A stretch of DNA of 64,000 bases from Macquaria australasica (GCA_005408345.1 SEMN01000264.1:1-64000), one strand, 5' to 3'. Positions 11,532 to 24,084 are shown, counted from the first letter of the stretch. Notes: generated by a model from the sequence alone, not told the origin. Made by a program: numbers and translations.

Positions 11532-14500
11532 ATGAAGTGGTCGCAGTGCTATGCTGCAGCCAGAGATGAAGACTGGTCACTGATCATGAAGGTCAGAGCT
11601 TGTTTAAGAGTGGAGGTCAGCATTTGCCTTCCGAAGTACGGCGCCATCTTCCTCTTCCTGGTAGTGTTTGTCTTTATCTTTGTGCTATATAACATCGACT
11701 TCCTGAAGGTGAGAACTTGGTCTTTGTGGGACCGTTTGAAGGGTGGAACCTGTTTGAAATGTTTAATATTAGTAAGATTTCAGGATAATGTTTTCAAATG
11801 CAACATGGCTCAGGATGACAGTAATGTTCTTCATTGCAAATAAATGCAATTTGAGATAACATAATTTTACCTCACTATCCTGCACCGCATTGCTGACAGC
11901 AGCAGCTTCTCTAATTAAAGGATAAGGTTGGCATTATTCTATACTTTCCATCTCATGACAATAACAAAACCATCAACGTGTTCCAACCTACTGGTTACCA
12001 TTTGTTCCAACCGAAGACATAAATCTTTACAAATGGGTCACAAATGTATAGTTTGCCCATAAAACAGCTGGGCAGGGCACTGTACTAGGGCTGCAGCTAT
12101 CGATTACTTTAGTAATCGAGTATTCTACCGATTAATCCATCGATTAATCGGATAAGAGATACTTTTGCCTTATTAAAGAGCAATAGTAAATTCACAAAAG
12201 AGAAAAGAAGATAGGTCTCTTAAAATAAACAACTAATTGGTTTCCTTTTTAGAAAAAAATATTTTTAATCTTTAAATTGCAAATAATCTGTCAAAACTAA
12301 ACCCATTTAGTGCTTTAAAGTGCAAAACATTTTGCAAAATTCAAAAACAAATAAAAAAATGAAGTAATTTCAAATTGCTTTAACAAGGTAAACATATACA
12401 TTGTACTCATCATTAATAGAGGAAAATAAGAACAACCCCAGGTTTCTGTTCAGCACTGTAGCCAGGCTGACAGAGAGTCACAGCTCTGTTGAGCCATGTA
12501 TTCCTATAGACCTCAGTAGTAATGACTTTATGAGCTTCTTTAATGATAAAATTCTAACTATTAGAGACAAAATTCAGCACCTCCTGCCCTCAGATGGTAC
12601 TGACTTATTTTCAAACACAGGAACCTTAGAAACAACTGTAAAACCTGTACATTTAGACTGCTTTTCTCCCATCAACCTTAATCAACTAACTTCCATGATT
12701 TCCTCATCTAAGCCATCAACATGTCTCTTAGACCCCGTCCCAACTAGGCTGCTTAAAGAAATTTTACCCTTAGTTAGCATTTCTTTACTAGATATGATCA
12801 ATCTGTCCTTATTAAAAGGCTATGTGCCACAGTCCTTTAAAGTAGCTGTAATTAAGCCTCTTCTTCAAAAGCCCACTCTTGATCCAGGAGTTTTGTCAAA
12901 TTATAGACCTATATCTAACCCTCCTTTTCTCTCTAAGATCCTTGAGAATATCACGACGAGCACGGACTCAAGGATGCAGACCCCAGACACAGGAGTACAA
13001 AAAGATAAGATTTTATTGCCAAAAAAGGGCAAAAGGCAAAAATCAAAGTTGGAAACCAAAATCAGACTCAGAAAACAAAAAATCACTTCACTAGGAAGGA
13101 GCAAAAAGACTATGGAAAAAATGCCAACAAAGTAACAAAGGAAATCCCAAAAGCACAAGAACACGGGGAAAAACTACTTAGCTGTTGTAGAAAGAGCTAG
13201 CACGCTTGGACACTGGGACAAGACGAACTGGCAAACAGACATGGGAGCACAGAGACTAAATACACAGATGGAGGACGCTAACAAGACACAGGTGAGAGAC
13301 ATCAGGGTAATTACACCAGGGGAAGGCACACAGGGGCGGGGAGAGAGGTGCTCAGGAGGGACAGCCAGAGCATGACAGAGAAAGCCAATCAGTTGTGTGA
13401 CTTTCTACACAACAACAAGCTGTTTGAGGATTTTCAGTCAGGATTTAGAGTGCATCATAGCACAGAGACAGCACTGGTGAAAGTTAAATGACCTAACTGC
13501 ATCCGACAAAGGACTTGTCTCTGTACTTGTCTTATTAGATCTTAGTGCTGCATTCGATACCATTGACCATCACATTCTATTACAGAGACTAGAACATTTA
13601 ATTGGCATTAAAGGCACCGCACTAAGCTGGTTTAAATCCTATTTATCAGATCAATATCAGTTTGTACATGTTAATGATGAATCCTCTATGCACGCCAAAG
13701 TTAGTCACGGAGTTCCACAAGGTTCTGTGCTTGGACCAATTCTATTTACCTTATATATGCTTCCTTTAGGAAATTTTATTAGGAAGCACTCTATAAATTT
13801 TCATTGTTATTCAGATGATACCCAATTATATTTATCGATCAAGCCAGATCAATTAGCTAAACTTCAAGCATGCCTTAAGGACATACAAACCTGGATGACC
13901 TGCAATTTTCTGATGTTAAACTCAGACAAAACTGAAGTTATTGTACTTGGCCCCGAACACCTCCGAAACACATTATCTAAAGATATAGTTTCTCTAGATG
14001 GCATTGCCCTGACCTCCAGCGACACCGTAAGGAATCTTGGAGTTATCTTTGATCAGGATATGTCCTTTAACTCCCACATAAAACAAACTTCAAGAACTGC
14101 CTTTTTTCACTTACATAACATTGCAAAAATCAGGCACATCCTGTCTCAAAAAGATGCAGAAAAACTAGTCCATGCATTTGTTACATCTAGGCTGGATTAT
14201 TGCAACTCTCTACCATCAGGCTGCCCCAATAAATCCCTTAAGACTCTCCAGCTGATTCAGAATGCTGCGGCATGTTTACTGACAAGAACCAGAAAAAGAG
14301 ATCATATTTCTCCAATATTAGCTTCTCTACACTGGCTCCCTGTAAAATCCAGAATAGAATTTAAAATCCTTCTCCTCACCTTCAAAGCCCTAAATGGTCA
14401 GGCACCATCATATCTTAAAGAGCTCATTGTACCCTATTACCCCACTAGAGCACTGCGCTCCCAGAATGCAGGGTTCCTTGTGGTTCCTAGAGTCTCTAAA

Positions 14501-17500
14501 AGTAGAATAGGAGCCAGAGCCTTCAGCTATCAAGCTCCTCTCCTGTGGAACCAGATCCCAGTTTGTGTACGGGAGGCGGACAACCTCCTCACATTTTAGA
14601 GTAGGCTTAAGACTTTCCTCTTTGATAAAGCTTATAGTAGGGCTGACTCAGGTGACCCCTGAGCCACCCCTTAGTTATGCTGCTATAGGCCTAGACTGCC
14701 GGGGGACTTCCCATGATGCACTGAGCTCGTCTCTCCTCCTCTTCCTCTCCATCTGTACGCCCTCATATCCCATCAATGCTTGTTACTAACTCAACTTCTT
14801 CCCGTAGTTGTGTGCTTTCTCTCCCCTCTCTCTCTCTCTCTTTCTGTTGCTTTCTGCAGGTGTTTCTGCCTCCGGAGCTGTAGAGTCTGGATCTATGGTT
14901 GCAGCCACCTGCTGCCCCCGTGCTCCTGCTCTGCACCCGCTGCTGCTATTACTGTTGTTGCTCTTATTATTAGTATTACTATTATAATATTGCTCTTAGT
15001 ATTATTTCTGTTGGTGTTATCATCAATACCATTACCACAACTATTGCTTTACATCTCTATGTGGAACTGTATTGTGCTGCTGTATGTTCTCTTTCCTCCT
15101 GCTCTCTCTCTCCCGCTCCCCCCTTCCCCCTTCAGCCCAACCGGTCGAGGCAGATGGCCGCCCACCTTGAGCCTGGTTCTGCTCGAGGTTTCTACCTGTT
15201 AAAAGGGAGTTTTTCCTTGCCACTGTCGCATAGTGCTTGCTCATGGTGGGAACTGTTGGGTCTCTGTAAATATAAAGAGTCGGTCTAGACTTGCTCTACT
15301 CGAAAAAGTGCCCTGAGATAACTTTGTTATGATATGGCGCTATATAAATAAAACTGAATTGAATTGAATATACATAAACATTGCTTTTAAGTTGGTGCAA
15401 CTTAACATTCAGAACTACAATTTTAAACTTAACTACAGCTCAGGCATAACGTAAGCCTTTACACTCTTTTGGCATTTTTAAGTAACAAAAAAAAAGTTCT
15501 GGCACAATCGTATCTCCTGGATGAGGTAGATATGGGGCGTTTGTGTGTCTGTGTATGTGTGTGCGCAAGCCTTTATAGGAGCATGTGGTGGTTGCAATGA
15601 AGAAAAGTGTGCATATCAACATGCTCCGAACTGAGGCTTGCTCTGCGCTTTGATACAATATTTCCTGCTGCAGAAAACAGATGCTCTGATGGTGTGGATG
15701 TTGCTGGAATACACAACAAGGACTTTGCCAACTTTGCCAGTGTTGGATAGCGTGCTGCATTTGTTTTCTACCATAACAGCAGATTCTCCTTCTTAGTCAG
15801 GGGATGTTCTCCGAAATACATCAAGACCTCCTTCTGCACAGTTTGGTTTAACTGCTGCTCTTCATCCTCTTCATCACTGGTACTGGAGTCTGATGATCCC
15901 AGTATATTTTCAAGGAACGATGTTGCACCCTTGGCATGTGTTACTGGGTTGTCTTCTGCTGTGTTGGAGGCTCCATTTTCACTTTCATTGAGTTGCCTCG
16001 CTTCCTTTTTGGCAGCAAGTGCCAGGGCTTGTACTGTGTTTTGGACCTTGAATGCTTCATCAGCAGGCAAGAACTTAAGTCTTCTAAACCTGGGATCCAA
16101 AGCAGCAGCAATTAGGACTATGTTTGGAGATTCAGGTTGAAACACAAATAGTCCTTGCCATCTTGCTGAGATCTGTTCTGCCACATGAGCCTGGTATGAC
16201 CTCACTGGTGCAGTCTCAAAAGCTGAACTCTGCATGGATTTCTTAAGGCTCTGCACAAGGTGTGGAAGTGCAGAGAGTGTAATATACTGTATACTGTTGC
16301 CCACTACTGTTGAGGGCAGTAGATGTGTGTGTGAAGAGTGCATGTTCTTGTGTGTGCGTGTGAGAGAGGTAGGGAGGGAGAGAGAGAGACTGATAATAAC
16401 ACGAATAAAGCTCAGGCTTTCACAAACTGACTGCAGCAGTTTATTTGCTGTGGTTATTTTCTTTAGCAAAACATAGCTAACTTAGGAACATAATAACTAG
16501 CCACCATGTTTTCGTTGTTAACTAGCCATTACATATAGCCATAATTAACTTACATTCTTCACTAGCCTTCATCTCAACTAGCAACCACATTGCTAAGTTA
16601 AATGCTAACGTTAACGTTACTTTGTGTCGGGTCCGTTCTGTGGACTGGATGCTTTCTGCTGAGATGCTGAAGCACTGACGTCGGGCTATTGTGGTAGGCA
16701 AGTTCGGTTTTACAATAAATACACTGTACAGAGTTTTCATTTTTTTCAGCTGGAAATGATCCCAAACTTTTGACACTTTCTGTCATTTTCTCTGGCCTGT
16801 CTCTTCGCCTCGCTCCTCACTATTATCTCTACCTTTCTCCATTTTCCAGTCCGCGCCATCAAATCACGTCTACTTTACGTATCCACAACGTAAGCACAAA
16901 GTGCGGCAGTAATAATCATCCGTGAAAACACAGTGACCACTGCGCAGTACAGATTAAACGAAGCTTCGATGCAAATAATTCGTTTCAGCCCTACACTGTA
17001 TCTTTAAGCAAACATTACTCAAACAAGAGTAAATAGTTCATGTTTTTGTTGGAGACTATTTTCAGTTGTGGATTAATCCACATTTGGTGCTCTAGTGAGT
17101 ATTTACAGCACCAGGATGGTGTTTGTGGGACTGACTCAAAAAACCTACAGTGCCCATGTTCTTTGTCACCCAGTGCAAGATGTGACTCTCACTGATGTGT
17201 TTTTAATAGTGTTTGGACAACAATTGAGCTCTTTGGTGCAGAAGAATAATCCATGTATAGCAGGCTTTGGATACACAGGTAACACCTGTTAGTAGAGTCA
17301 GTTCATTGTTGGCTTTTCATGAGATTTGTTGACAATAAGAAAAGTATCATCCTTTTTTTAAATTAAGTAAGTCATTCTGCAGTGGAAACAAATACTTCCA
17401 CAATGAAAACCCAATGTATAGAAACAGTGTTGTTCCAAACAGCCATAAAATCTCAATGGAGAACATTTTAGTCATTAAACATTATATTTGTAGCTGGTCT

Positions 17501-20500
17501 CCTCTTTCTGAGTTTGTGTTGTCAGCACAAAGCAGCTTCGGATTAAATAATTATAGACCTACATGTAAAAAGAAACTGGGGCAGAGGGCAAAACCCTGAA
17601 AAATAAGAAAACTCCTTTTAACAGTTAATTAGTTAATTTGCTTTTAGTACACATGTTTGATGCATCTTGTCACCATCTCTCTCTTCACCCTCTGCCAGTT
17701 TCAGCATAAAGTGAACTCCACCATCATCTACCCGAAAGTTTCCACTTACCGTGACATGCATCACAGCTTCTGCACCTTCCAGCCAATGACCCCTCAGAAT
17801 GCTCTGGAGGAACGCCTCCTACTAGACTCCATTGCTTGGCCTGAAACTCCAGTTTTGCCAACTCCTCTTTCCCTGGATCAGACCAGTGATCCCGCCCACA
17901 GTAACTTCACCAATCTCCCACCAGGGAGGGGAGGAGGACAGTGGCACGTAGGGGATCAGCTGGAGGTTATGATCAAAATGTATGATTTCCTGGGACGTCC
18001 CAAGAAGTCTGGGGGAGACGTCTTACTTGCCCGGCTGCACAACCCGAAACTTGGTGCAGGTGTGGCTGGGCAAGTGGTGGATCATCTCAATGGCTCCTAC
18101 TCTGCTGTATTCTCTTTACTCTGGGAAGGAAGCGCACAGGTTGAGGTGAGGCTAAAAACTATGATGTGAAATGTGATTGTATTGTAGGTGGTTTTAATAT
18201 ATCTTCTAATTAATCGTTTGATAAGCCCCGCCCCCTCTTAGTTACTGTTGCTACGCCGGTAAACTTTTATTTCTCACATAGCACATATCAAATTTATAAT
18301 AATAACGGTGGGAGAATTACCACTCAAAACCCTTAGTTTAATTGATTTAATGTATTAATTGATTAACAATGGGACTTTTCTAGCCACCTACTGTAGATTT
18401 TGTTGGCTACAAATTGTTGCTAGTAGATGGTTACATACATGATATCAGGCTAAAAGACTGAGGCTAAAGCCTAAATGTCCCAGGCAAAGAGTCAACATCC
18501 TCACCAGTTAATGATTCATGTAGAAGACATGGAGATATCCACATCTTGACACACCTGCCATGCCTAGTTACAGTTGCTAAGCTATGATTGGACAATTGCT
18601 GTTTGGGGGAGGGGTTTAGTGAATGGTCAATTATTCAGCGATTGTTGTCTGAAGATGAATCTGGTTTATGCCTCTAGCAAAGTGTGCAGCTTTAACTTTT
18701 ATTTACGTTATTTGTCTTTATTGATATGACTGAACATGACTGGACTTGGTGAAAACTCTGGTTCTCTGTCCCATCAGGTGACGCTGGTTCACCCTAGTGA
18801 GGCTGTCACAGTGCTGCGCAGGCTGAACAGCGAACAGCCAGACAGAGTTTACTTCAAGAGCGTCTTCCGCTCAGGCTTACTCTCTGAAACTACCACCTGT
18901 AACATCTGCCTACGTCCAACCCAGCAGCCGCTGTGCAACTACACTGACCTCCGTACAGGTGAGCCTTGGTTCTGCTACAAGCCAAAGAACCTGAGTTGTG
19001 ATGCCAGGATCAACCACTCCAAGAGAGGATTCAAAGAAAACCTCAAGGCCAAGGAGGAGAAGCTCTTTCAAAGGTGAGGGAGCAGAGAGACAGGACTGGC
19101 ATTTTGTGTGACTTCTAATAAATATGTATCTCCTTGGTGGGAAATTTCACAAGTTTGTAACTACAGGCAGTAAAGAATGACTCTAAAGATGTTTACAGTC
19201 TAACATACAAATCAAAATAATCAGTCTGAACCACACTAGCTCACTGCCATTAAGAACAATGGATAGTATTTGCTGTGATTCCTTTATGTTATATTGTAAA
19301 TTTCTACATTTTACTTTAGATGTAGTGTTTTCAGAAACTTAAAGATGCACACTTATTATTTTTTGACACTTGGGGGCAGCGCACAAGCTACAAACATAAC
19401 AGTGACATATTATCACCTTATAACGTTAATCTGGCTAAAGCGTTAGCAAACAGTGGCCTATTTACACATCCAGTAGACATGGAGCGACATTGGCATTCAT
19501 TTGGAGTTGTGTTTCTGGCAAATGTAAGTCCAATATTCACTCTCCTTTTAGCTCTAGTTCTGTCTCCAGGGAACTATCTGGCTTAGCTGCCTACCTTCTA
19601 CATGTAATACAACGCACTGTTGAGCTGAGGGGAACTGCAAAGTCAGGTGGTAATTCTCTGTGGGTTCGTCACTGCAAGCGACACATGCACATTACAGTCA
19701 CTGGACCCATTGTTTATATGAAAATATTAATTAGTGCAGCTTTAACTCACAAAATGGATTATTAGAGGCTACAGGTTTTGTGTAATGTTGATGATATTTC
19801 AAGTAGTTGTTTCCCAATTTAATGCTTGATTGTGTAAGAGATATTTTATTATGTGTGCTTTTCTTCAGTGGTGTCAACATGAAAGTCTTGATTCAGGCTT
19901 CAGGACCTGCCAATGTCACCGTGTTGCCAAAAAAGACAGGTAAAGCATGATCTTTACTACTGCCACCACTGCCTATAATAATAATTAAAACTGAATGTGC
20001 TACAGTTAATGAAATTAAAAGAATATAGCCAAATAAAAACTTACCACTTTCTTCTGGGTATTGTTCTCCTGTAGAGAGATGTATTCAGGCCAACTTGAGA
20101 AGAGCGCTGGGAGCATGGAGTACTAGCCTTAAAGTTAATGAATGTGGCACCAGCTGCTAGCAGTGTGTCTGGTCTCTCAGGAGTAAGGATAGCCCATAAG
20201 AGGTTCATAAATCCCTTTATTGTTATGTCTTGTCGATTGTGTTAAGGGTCATGTCTGTAATGTTTCTGTCTCCTGTCTGGCTTGTCTGTTTTATTTTGAA
20301 AAGTCTAACCTTTCCTTTCGTTTCAGGTCCCTTTACCTTCTGCCTTGTGTGTTTCCCGCCAGTGTGATTGTCTGCTCTGTCCTAATTGTCTCCACCTGTT
20401 CCCCATTTCCTTTTGTGTATTTAGTCTCGGCGTCTCCCCTGTTTTGTTGCTAGTTCGTTGCCAATCCCTGTATTGTCACGTAAGCTCTAGAAAACAACCT

Positions 20501-23500
20501 TGTTAAGAGAACTCGTTGTTATAATTAAATTCCGTAAACTGTCTGTCTGCCTCCTGCGTCCTGCATTTGGGTCCTCTGCCTAGTCTGAATCCTTGTCATT
20601 TATACCAGCTGTTATCCCCAATAATAAAGAGAAGCTGCAACTGCTTACTTGGTTTTAGGTTGAAAGCTAGTGCTACAGATACTGGAAAAATAAATGAGAC
20701 AGGGCAACTTCACTTCTGTTTGTTTAGCCTCACTCAACAGAATGAATTTATTCACCATGTGTAATAGAAACCTTTTTCTCTTGCTACATTGTTTCAATAT
20801 GTTAATTTATGCAGTCTCATACTGTATCTCTCATATGAAAAAGACATATTCTTAAAAATAAATTACAGCGTCACACACCTTGTCTATTTCCACATTTCAG
20901 CATTCAGTCTATTTACGTTCTGTTGGATCAGCTAACCAAAATAAAATAATAGCAATAACTGCTACACTTCCAGGTTGTCTCATGCAACCTTAAAATAAAA
21001 CCTAGCATTCTGCTACTATTTGTATATGACCATTAAGTGCATGAGTTTACAGCTTTTAACTTTACTTTTTAACCCTTACCCTTTTTCAAAGTGCTTAAAC
21101 GTTCTGCAATGTATCTACTCAAACAATTTAACAATCTTACACATTAGAAAAATATTAGGAAGTCAACCCAAATGTTTGTGGAGCCAAAAATAAAACTAAT
21201 TGACGTGACTTGGATATTAAGAACAAACCTTACCGTGGCACCATCTTATAACGAACACGACACACAGGAAAATCCAGCTACTCAATTACACACTACCACA
21301 TCAATGTATCCTTGCAAGAACTGATTTCCCTGTTACTCAGATATTAAGCAACATGTTTATATTGCAAAACTTAGTTAGCTTAGATTACTAGTTCACAAAC
21401 CGGCAAACAGACTGTTATCCCCAAAAATAAGGAGGAGCTGCAACTGCTTACTTGATTTTAGTTTGAAAACTAGTGCTACAGATACCAGCTGGCACCAAAT
21501 AGACAGATTTTCAACACAGCAGAATTAATGAGACAGGGCAAGTTCACTTATATTCATTTAGCCCATAGACTGTATATAAAGATGGACGACGCGTCTCCAC
21601 TTCCTCCCACTGTAATGAAGCCAAAATATCCTGGATACGGGAACTGCCATCTTGTGCTGGTGACGTCATTTGGAGCCAGTCTGTGCAGTAGTGATCGAGG
21701 TCCGGCCCATACACCTGCCCGAACCAAGGTTTATGACCTATACTGCAGCCAGCCACCAGAGGGCGATCAAGATGTTTTGGCTTATCTTTTTTGTGGAGCT
21801 GTCATGTCGTCCATCTTTATATACAGTCTATGGTTTAGCTTTGCTCAGCAGAATGAGGAAATCAATGAACATCCTGACGTAAAGACTATCCTAGAGTGAT
21901 GTAAAGCGCCATACTGCCCCCTATGGCTACAAGCTAGAATGTACATAGCGTACATAGTGAAACATGTTTATTACTCAAGAAATGAAGGCGAGCATGTACA
22001 TAGTGTACTTACAGTGCAAACATGCTGATTACGCATGGAAACAAAATACATTAACAACACAAATGTGACCAAACATTGGTGGACATCACACTAGCACTTT
22101 CATTCTCAGAACTGTGTGGAGGGAGTGTTTAATACACAACAACTGAACAACTGCCACTTTTCTGCTTTTGGAAAGGGGGAGTTAAAATAATGGCCATTTT
22201 CATGTTAGCTTTAGTCGCTTTTATTAGCAGCTAACGGGTACATTAGCCGTGTTTAGAAGTTAAAACAGGTGCCCTCATGTTCTAATTGGCATCATCATAG
22301 TTTCTTCCAATTCTGAAGACAAGTTTTCTACATTCATACGACTGGTGTGGTGAATGAGGTTGGTATATGTCCATTAAGATTTTGATCCCCATAAAAGCGC
22401 AAACTACAAAATATTTACACCATTTAGATCTATAAATCTTGACTTTGATCCTCAAAACATTGTGGACCTCACCTTCCTCATAGAGCGCCATTGTTGTTCA
22501 AAATCTATTAAAAACACATCAATGACCCACATTGTTGCACTGAGTGACATGTTCCTTTATCACAATGAATGTGGGCACTATTTTTATTTCAAAACATTTC
22601 CACATACACTGTCCTGCTGATCACTAGTGCACCAAATGTGTATTTATCCGCTGCTGAAAACAGTTCAACAAATGTACTATACACTCCCCTTTGAGAAATG
22701 CTAAAACTGAACCTAAAAATATATCTATGTGGTTGTGACATGATTACAAAGATTTATGTTTTCAATAGTAACAGATTGACTTGGGGCTGAGTGCTACAGA
22801 CAGGTTAGGAAAAGATGGGATTTGTTGACAATAAGAAAAATATGAAATAAGCCCACCCTTATCCTTTAACTTCCTCTCAGGTCAACTAGAGGTGAAGAGC
22901 AGCAGTGTGAAGTCTGGACTCTCTGGCTATTATTACCAGGGTGTATGGCAAGCACTAGGTGGCACAACAGTTCGCCAATTCAACACCTCCTCTGCCATCA
23001 GTCAGTGTCTGAAAGGCAAGGATGTCCACCTGTATGGAGACTCCACCATCAGGCAGTGGTTTGAACACCTCAGCGCAGCACTACCAGGTAGCTGATCCAC
23101 AGAGATTTCTGGCAACAGCTTGATTCTGTTCACACTGCCGTTTAATCTATTCCCTCTGTAATACTTCTAGATCTTAAGAACTTTAACCTGCACAGCCTGA
23201 AGCAAACTGGACCTTACATGGCCTTGGACTTTGCAAACAACATCTTGGCGACGTACCGCTGCCACGGTCCTCCTCTCTCTTATACCATCATCCCAACCAC
23301 CGAGCTGCGTTACATTGCCAATGAACTAGATGGCTTAACCGGAGGAACTAACACTGTCGTAGTTATTGGCATCTTGGCCCACCTCTGCCCTTTCCCCATG
23401 GAGGTCTACATCCGACGGCTGCAGACCATACGCAGGGCGGTGGTGCGGCTGCTGGACAGGGCTCCAGGCACACTGGTCGTCATCCGCACAGGGAACCCCA

Positions 23501-23724
23501 GAGCTTTGTCTCCTACTCTGGCGCTAACCTTCAGCGACTGGTACTCTCTGCAGCGTGACAAGGTGCTCAGAGCCATGTTCAAAGGTCTGAATGTTCGTCT
23601 GGTGGACGCCTGGGAGATGAGCCTGGCCCACCACCTGCCACACAACATCCACCCACTACCTCCCATTGTTAAGAATATGATTGACGTTCTCTTGTCCTAC
23701 ATATGCCCTCAAAAGGGCAGATAG
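11532..23724 (+). CDS. nxpe3-like: NXPE family member 3-like protein, copy A (six exons)
   Basis: Coding exons: 11532-11708, 17699-18145, 18778-19073, 19869-19939, 22881-23087, 23171-23724. All borders are GT-AG, phases agree, and the total of 1752 nt gives 583 residues plus stop, close to mammalian NXPE3 (559). Residues 1-36 are an N-terminal tail and 37-53 a signal-anchor membrane helix. About 60-330 form the neurexophilin-like region (LGRPKKSGGD, LVHPSEAV, GEPWFCYKPK). About 332-583 form the PC-esterase region with the nucleophile motif YGDSTIRQWF (GDS near 383-385) and a late DAWEMSLAHH (Asp near 545). The expected location is the secretory pathway or membrane. The molecular function of NXPE proteins is poorly known and the esterase assignment is by family. 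Exon 2 may alternatively start at 17705, also in frame. Intron 1 is enlarged by a 4.9-kb hAT insertion. The last exon resembles copy C, not B. Confidence 0.9.
12401..14660 (+). pseudogene. L2-type ORF2 fragment, interrupted by an LTR
   Basis: The open stretch from 12401 covers the linker and early reverse transcriptase (SNYRPISNPPFLSKILE) and then runs into LTR sequence at 12949. Coding similarity resumes at about 13383 (FEDFQSGFRVHHSTET near 13420), with a frame break near 13490. A second open stretch at 13688-14599 covers the RT palm and thumb and C-terminal region. Relative to the sister copies, Ala of YADD is changed to Ser and the frame ends early near 14599 by a stop (LLTF then TAG). 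Confidence 0.8.
12403..15369 (+). mobile_element. 5'-truncated L2-type LINE nested in the hAT element
   Basis: It starts within ORF2 (TACTCATCATTAATAG), matching the copies at 4810-10218 and 25320-31033, and ends with the same 3' region and TTGAA repeats near 15355-15369. ATATACAT occurs at both edges (about 12393-12400 and 15368-15375), a possible target duplication. The reverse transcriptase frame is open at 13688-14599 (GVPQGSVLGPILFTLYML), but the catalytic box reads HCYSDD instead of HCYADD. A 429-bp solo LTR splits the frame at 12949. Inactive. Confidence 0.88.
12949..13377 (-). mobile_element. solo LTR inside the nested LINE
   Basis: Comparison with the intact LINE copies shows a 429-bp insert flanked by GAGAA at 12944-12948 and 13378-13382, a 5-bp target duplication. 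In minus orientation it starts TGTCATGCTCTGG and ends CGTGATA, so one end keeps TG and the other has TA where CA is expected. There is no internal coding region, hence a solo LTR. Motifs such as TGTGTATTTAGTCTC near 13255 resemble the LTR at 20221-20598. Confidence 0.8.
15610..16786 (-). pseudogene. hAT transposase remnant (BED finger to hATC dimerisation region)
   Basis: On the minus strand, 16598-16786 encodes a BED-type zinc finger (VQCIYCKTELAYH then LQHLSRKHP). Positions 15768-16150 encode a ZBED/hAT-like C-terminal region (AAALDPRFRRLKFLPADEA). About 15615-15710 encodes the dimerisation motif (STPSEHLFSAAGNIVSKRR). The central catalytic part is deleted and frames are shifted, so it is inactive. 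Confidence 0.82.
19339..19745. repeat. miniature DNA element in intron 3 of copy A
   Basis: It begins CTTAAAGATGCACACTTA and ends in the complement of TTAAAGCTGCACTAATTA, giving imperfect terminal inverted repeats. The same element occupies the equivalent intron of copy B (37402-38005, longer) and copy C (47912-48319), and a relative lies at 62223-63152. It was therefore present before the gene copies separated. Confidence 0.65.
20221..20598 (+). mobile_element. solo LTR in intron 4 of copy A
   Basis: This 378-bp insert starts TGTTATGTCTTG and ends TCCTTGTCA (TG...CA) and is flanked by TTTAT at 20216-20220 and 20599-20603. Copy C has the uninterrupted site (reverse complement near 47410-47425). 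No coding sequence. It contains a T-rich tract and TTTTGTGTATTTAGTCTCGG near 20412, a segment shared in kind with the LTR at 12949-13377. Confidence 0.85.
21563..21833. mobile_element. miniature inverted-repeat element with perfect 28-bp termini
   Basis: A 271-bp unit starts CCATAGACTGTATATAAAG and ends with its exact reverse complement for 28 bases. TTTAGC flanks both sides (21557-21562 and 21834-21839). The interior has no transposase. Perfect termini suggest relatively recent mobility. It lies within a 1.6-kb block of intron 4 that copy C lacks. Confidence 0.88.
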
Positions 23725-24084
23725 ATGTGTTTTTGTTGGAGCAGAGGAGTGGGGATTGAAGCACACACAAGTTTACATGTTGTCTCTTTGTTTTTACTAA
23801 GTGCTGCATTTTTCCTTAAGCAGTCCATGCACAGAGTAACTACAATTCTTCTAATCTATTTTTAAACAGGGTGTCATGGGCAAACCCCATTCCCTGAAGT
23901 AACGTACAGACGCATCACACACATGCACAGAGTTTTACGTCTTGGTTGGATATTGTATCCATTTTATTTAGCATATATCCGTTTGTTAATACTGACATGT
24001 ATAGACACACAGTTAAATCAGTTAAATTGCTAAGGAAAAAGCAAGACAGTCTAAAGTATTTTTTCAATTTAAAATGTCACCTCT

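Larger units (their letters stand above)
10246..11997. repeat. inverted duplication (imperfect palindrome) of an NXPE 5' region
   Basis: The left arm (10246-10985) is the reverse complement of the right arm (11295-11997) with small differences, around a 309-bp non-repeated spacer. Each arm contains a 5' untranslated segment with a splice donor, a first coding exon with its donor, and part of intron 1. The right arm belongs to the intact gene A. The left arm stops at 10246, about 28 bases from the 5' end of the LINE at 4810-10218. Confidence 0.88.
12086..16993 (-). mobile_element. hAT-type DNA transposon in intron 1 of copy A
   Basis: Ends are TAGGGCTG at 12086 and CAGCCCTA ending at 16993, imperfect inverted termini typical of hAT elements. 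Flanks are CACTGTAC (12078-12085) and CACTGTAT (16994-17001), an 8-bp target duplication with one mismatch. Copies B and C keep the unoccupied site (reverse complement around 40515 and 51065, CACTGTACC), which fixes the boundaries. Transposase remnants lie on the minus strand at 15610-16786. About 2.97 kb of the 4.9 kb is a LINE inserted later. Confidence 0.9.

Noticed and set aside
15041..15288. Short open frames near the 3' end of the nested LINE
   Set aside because: Same LINE 3' region as at 4900-5100 and 25380-25560; low-complexity Ser/Leu/Pro content.
18778..19073. Separate 113-codon gene starting MTGLGENSGS at 18736
   Set aside because: The ATG lies in intron sequence. The conserved part begins at the acceptor before GTGACGCTGG and is exon 3 of the NXPE gene.
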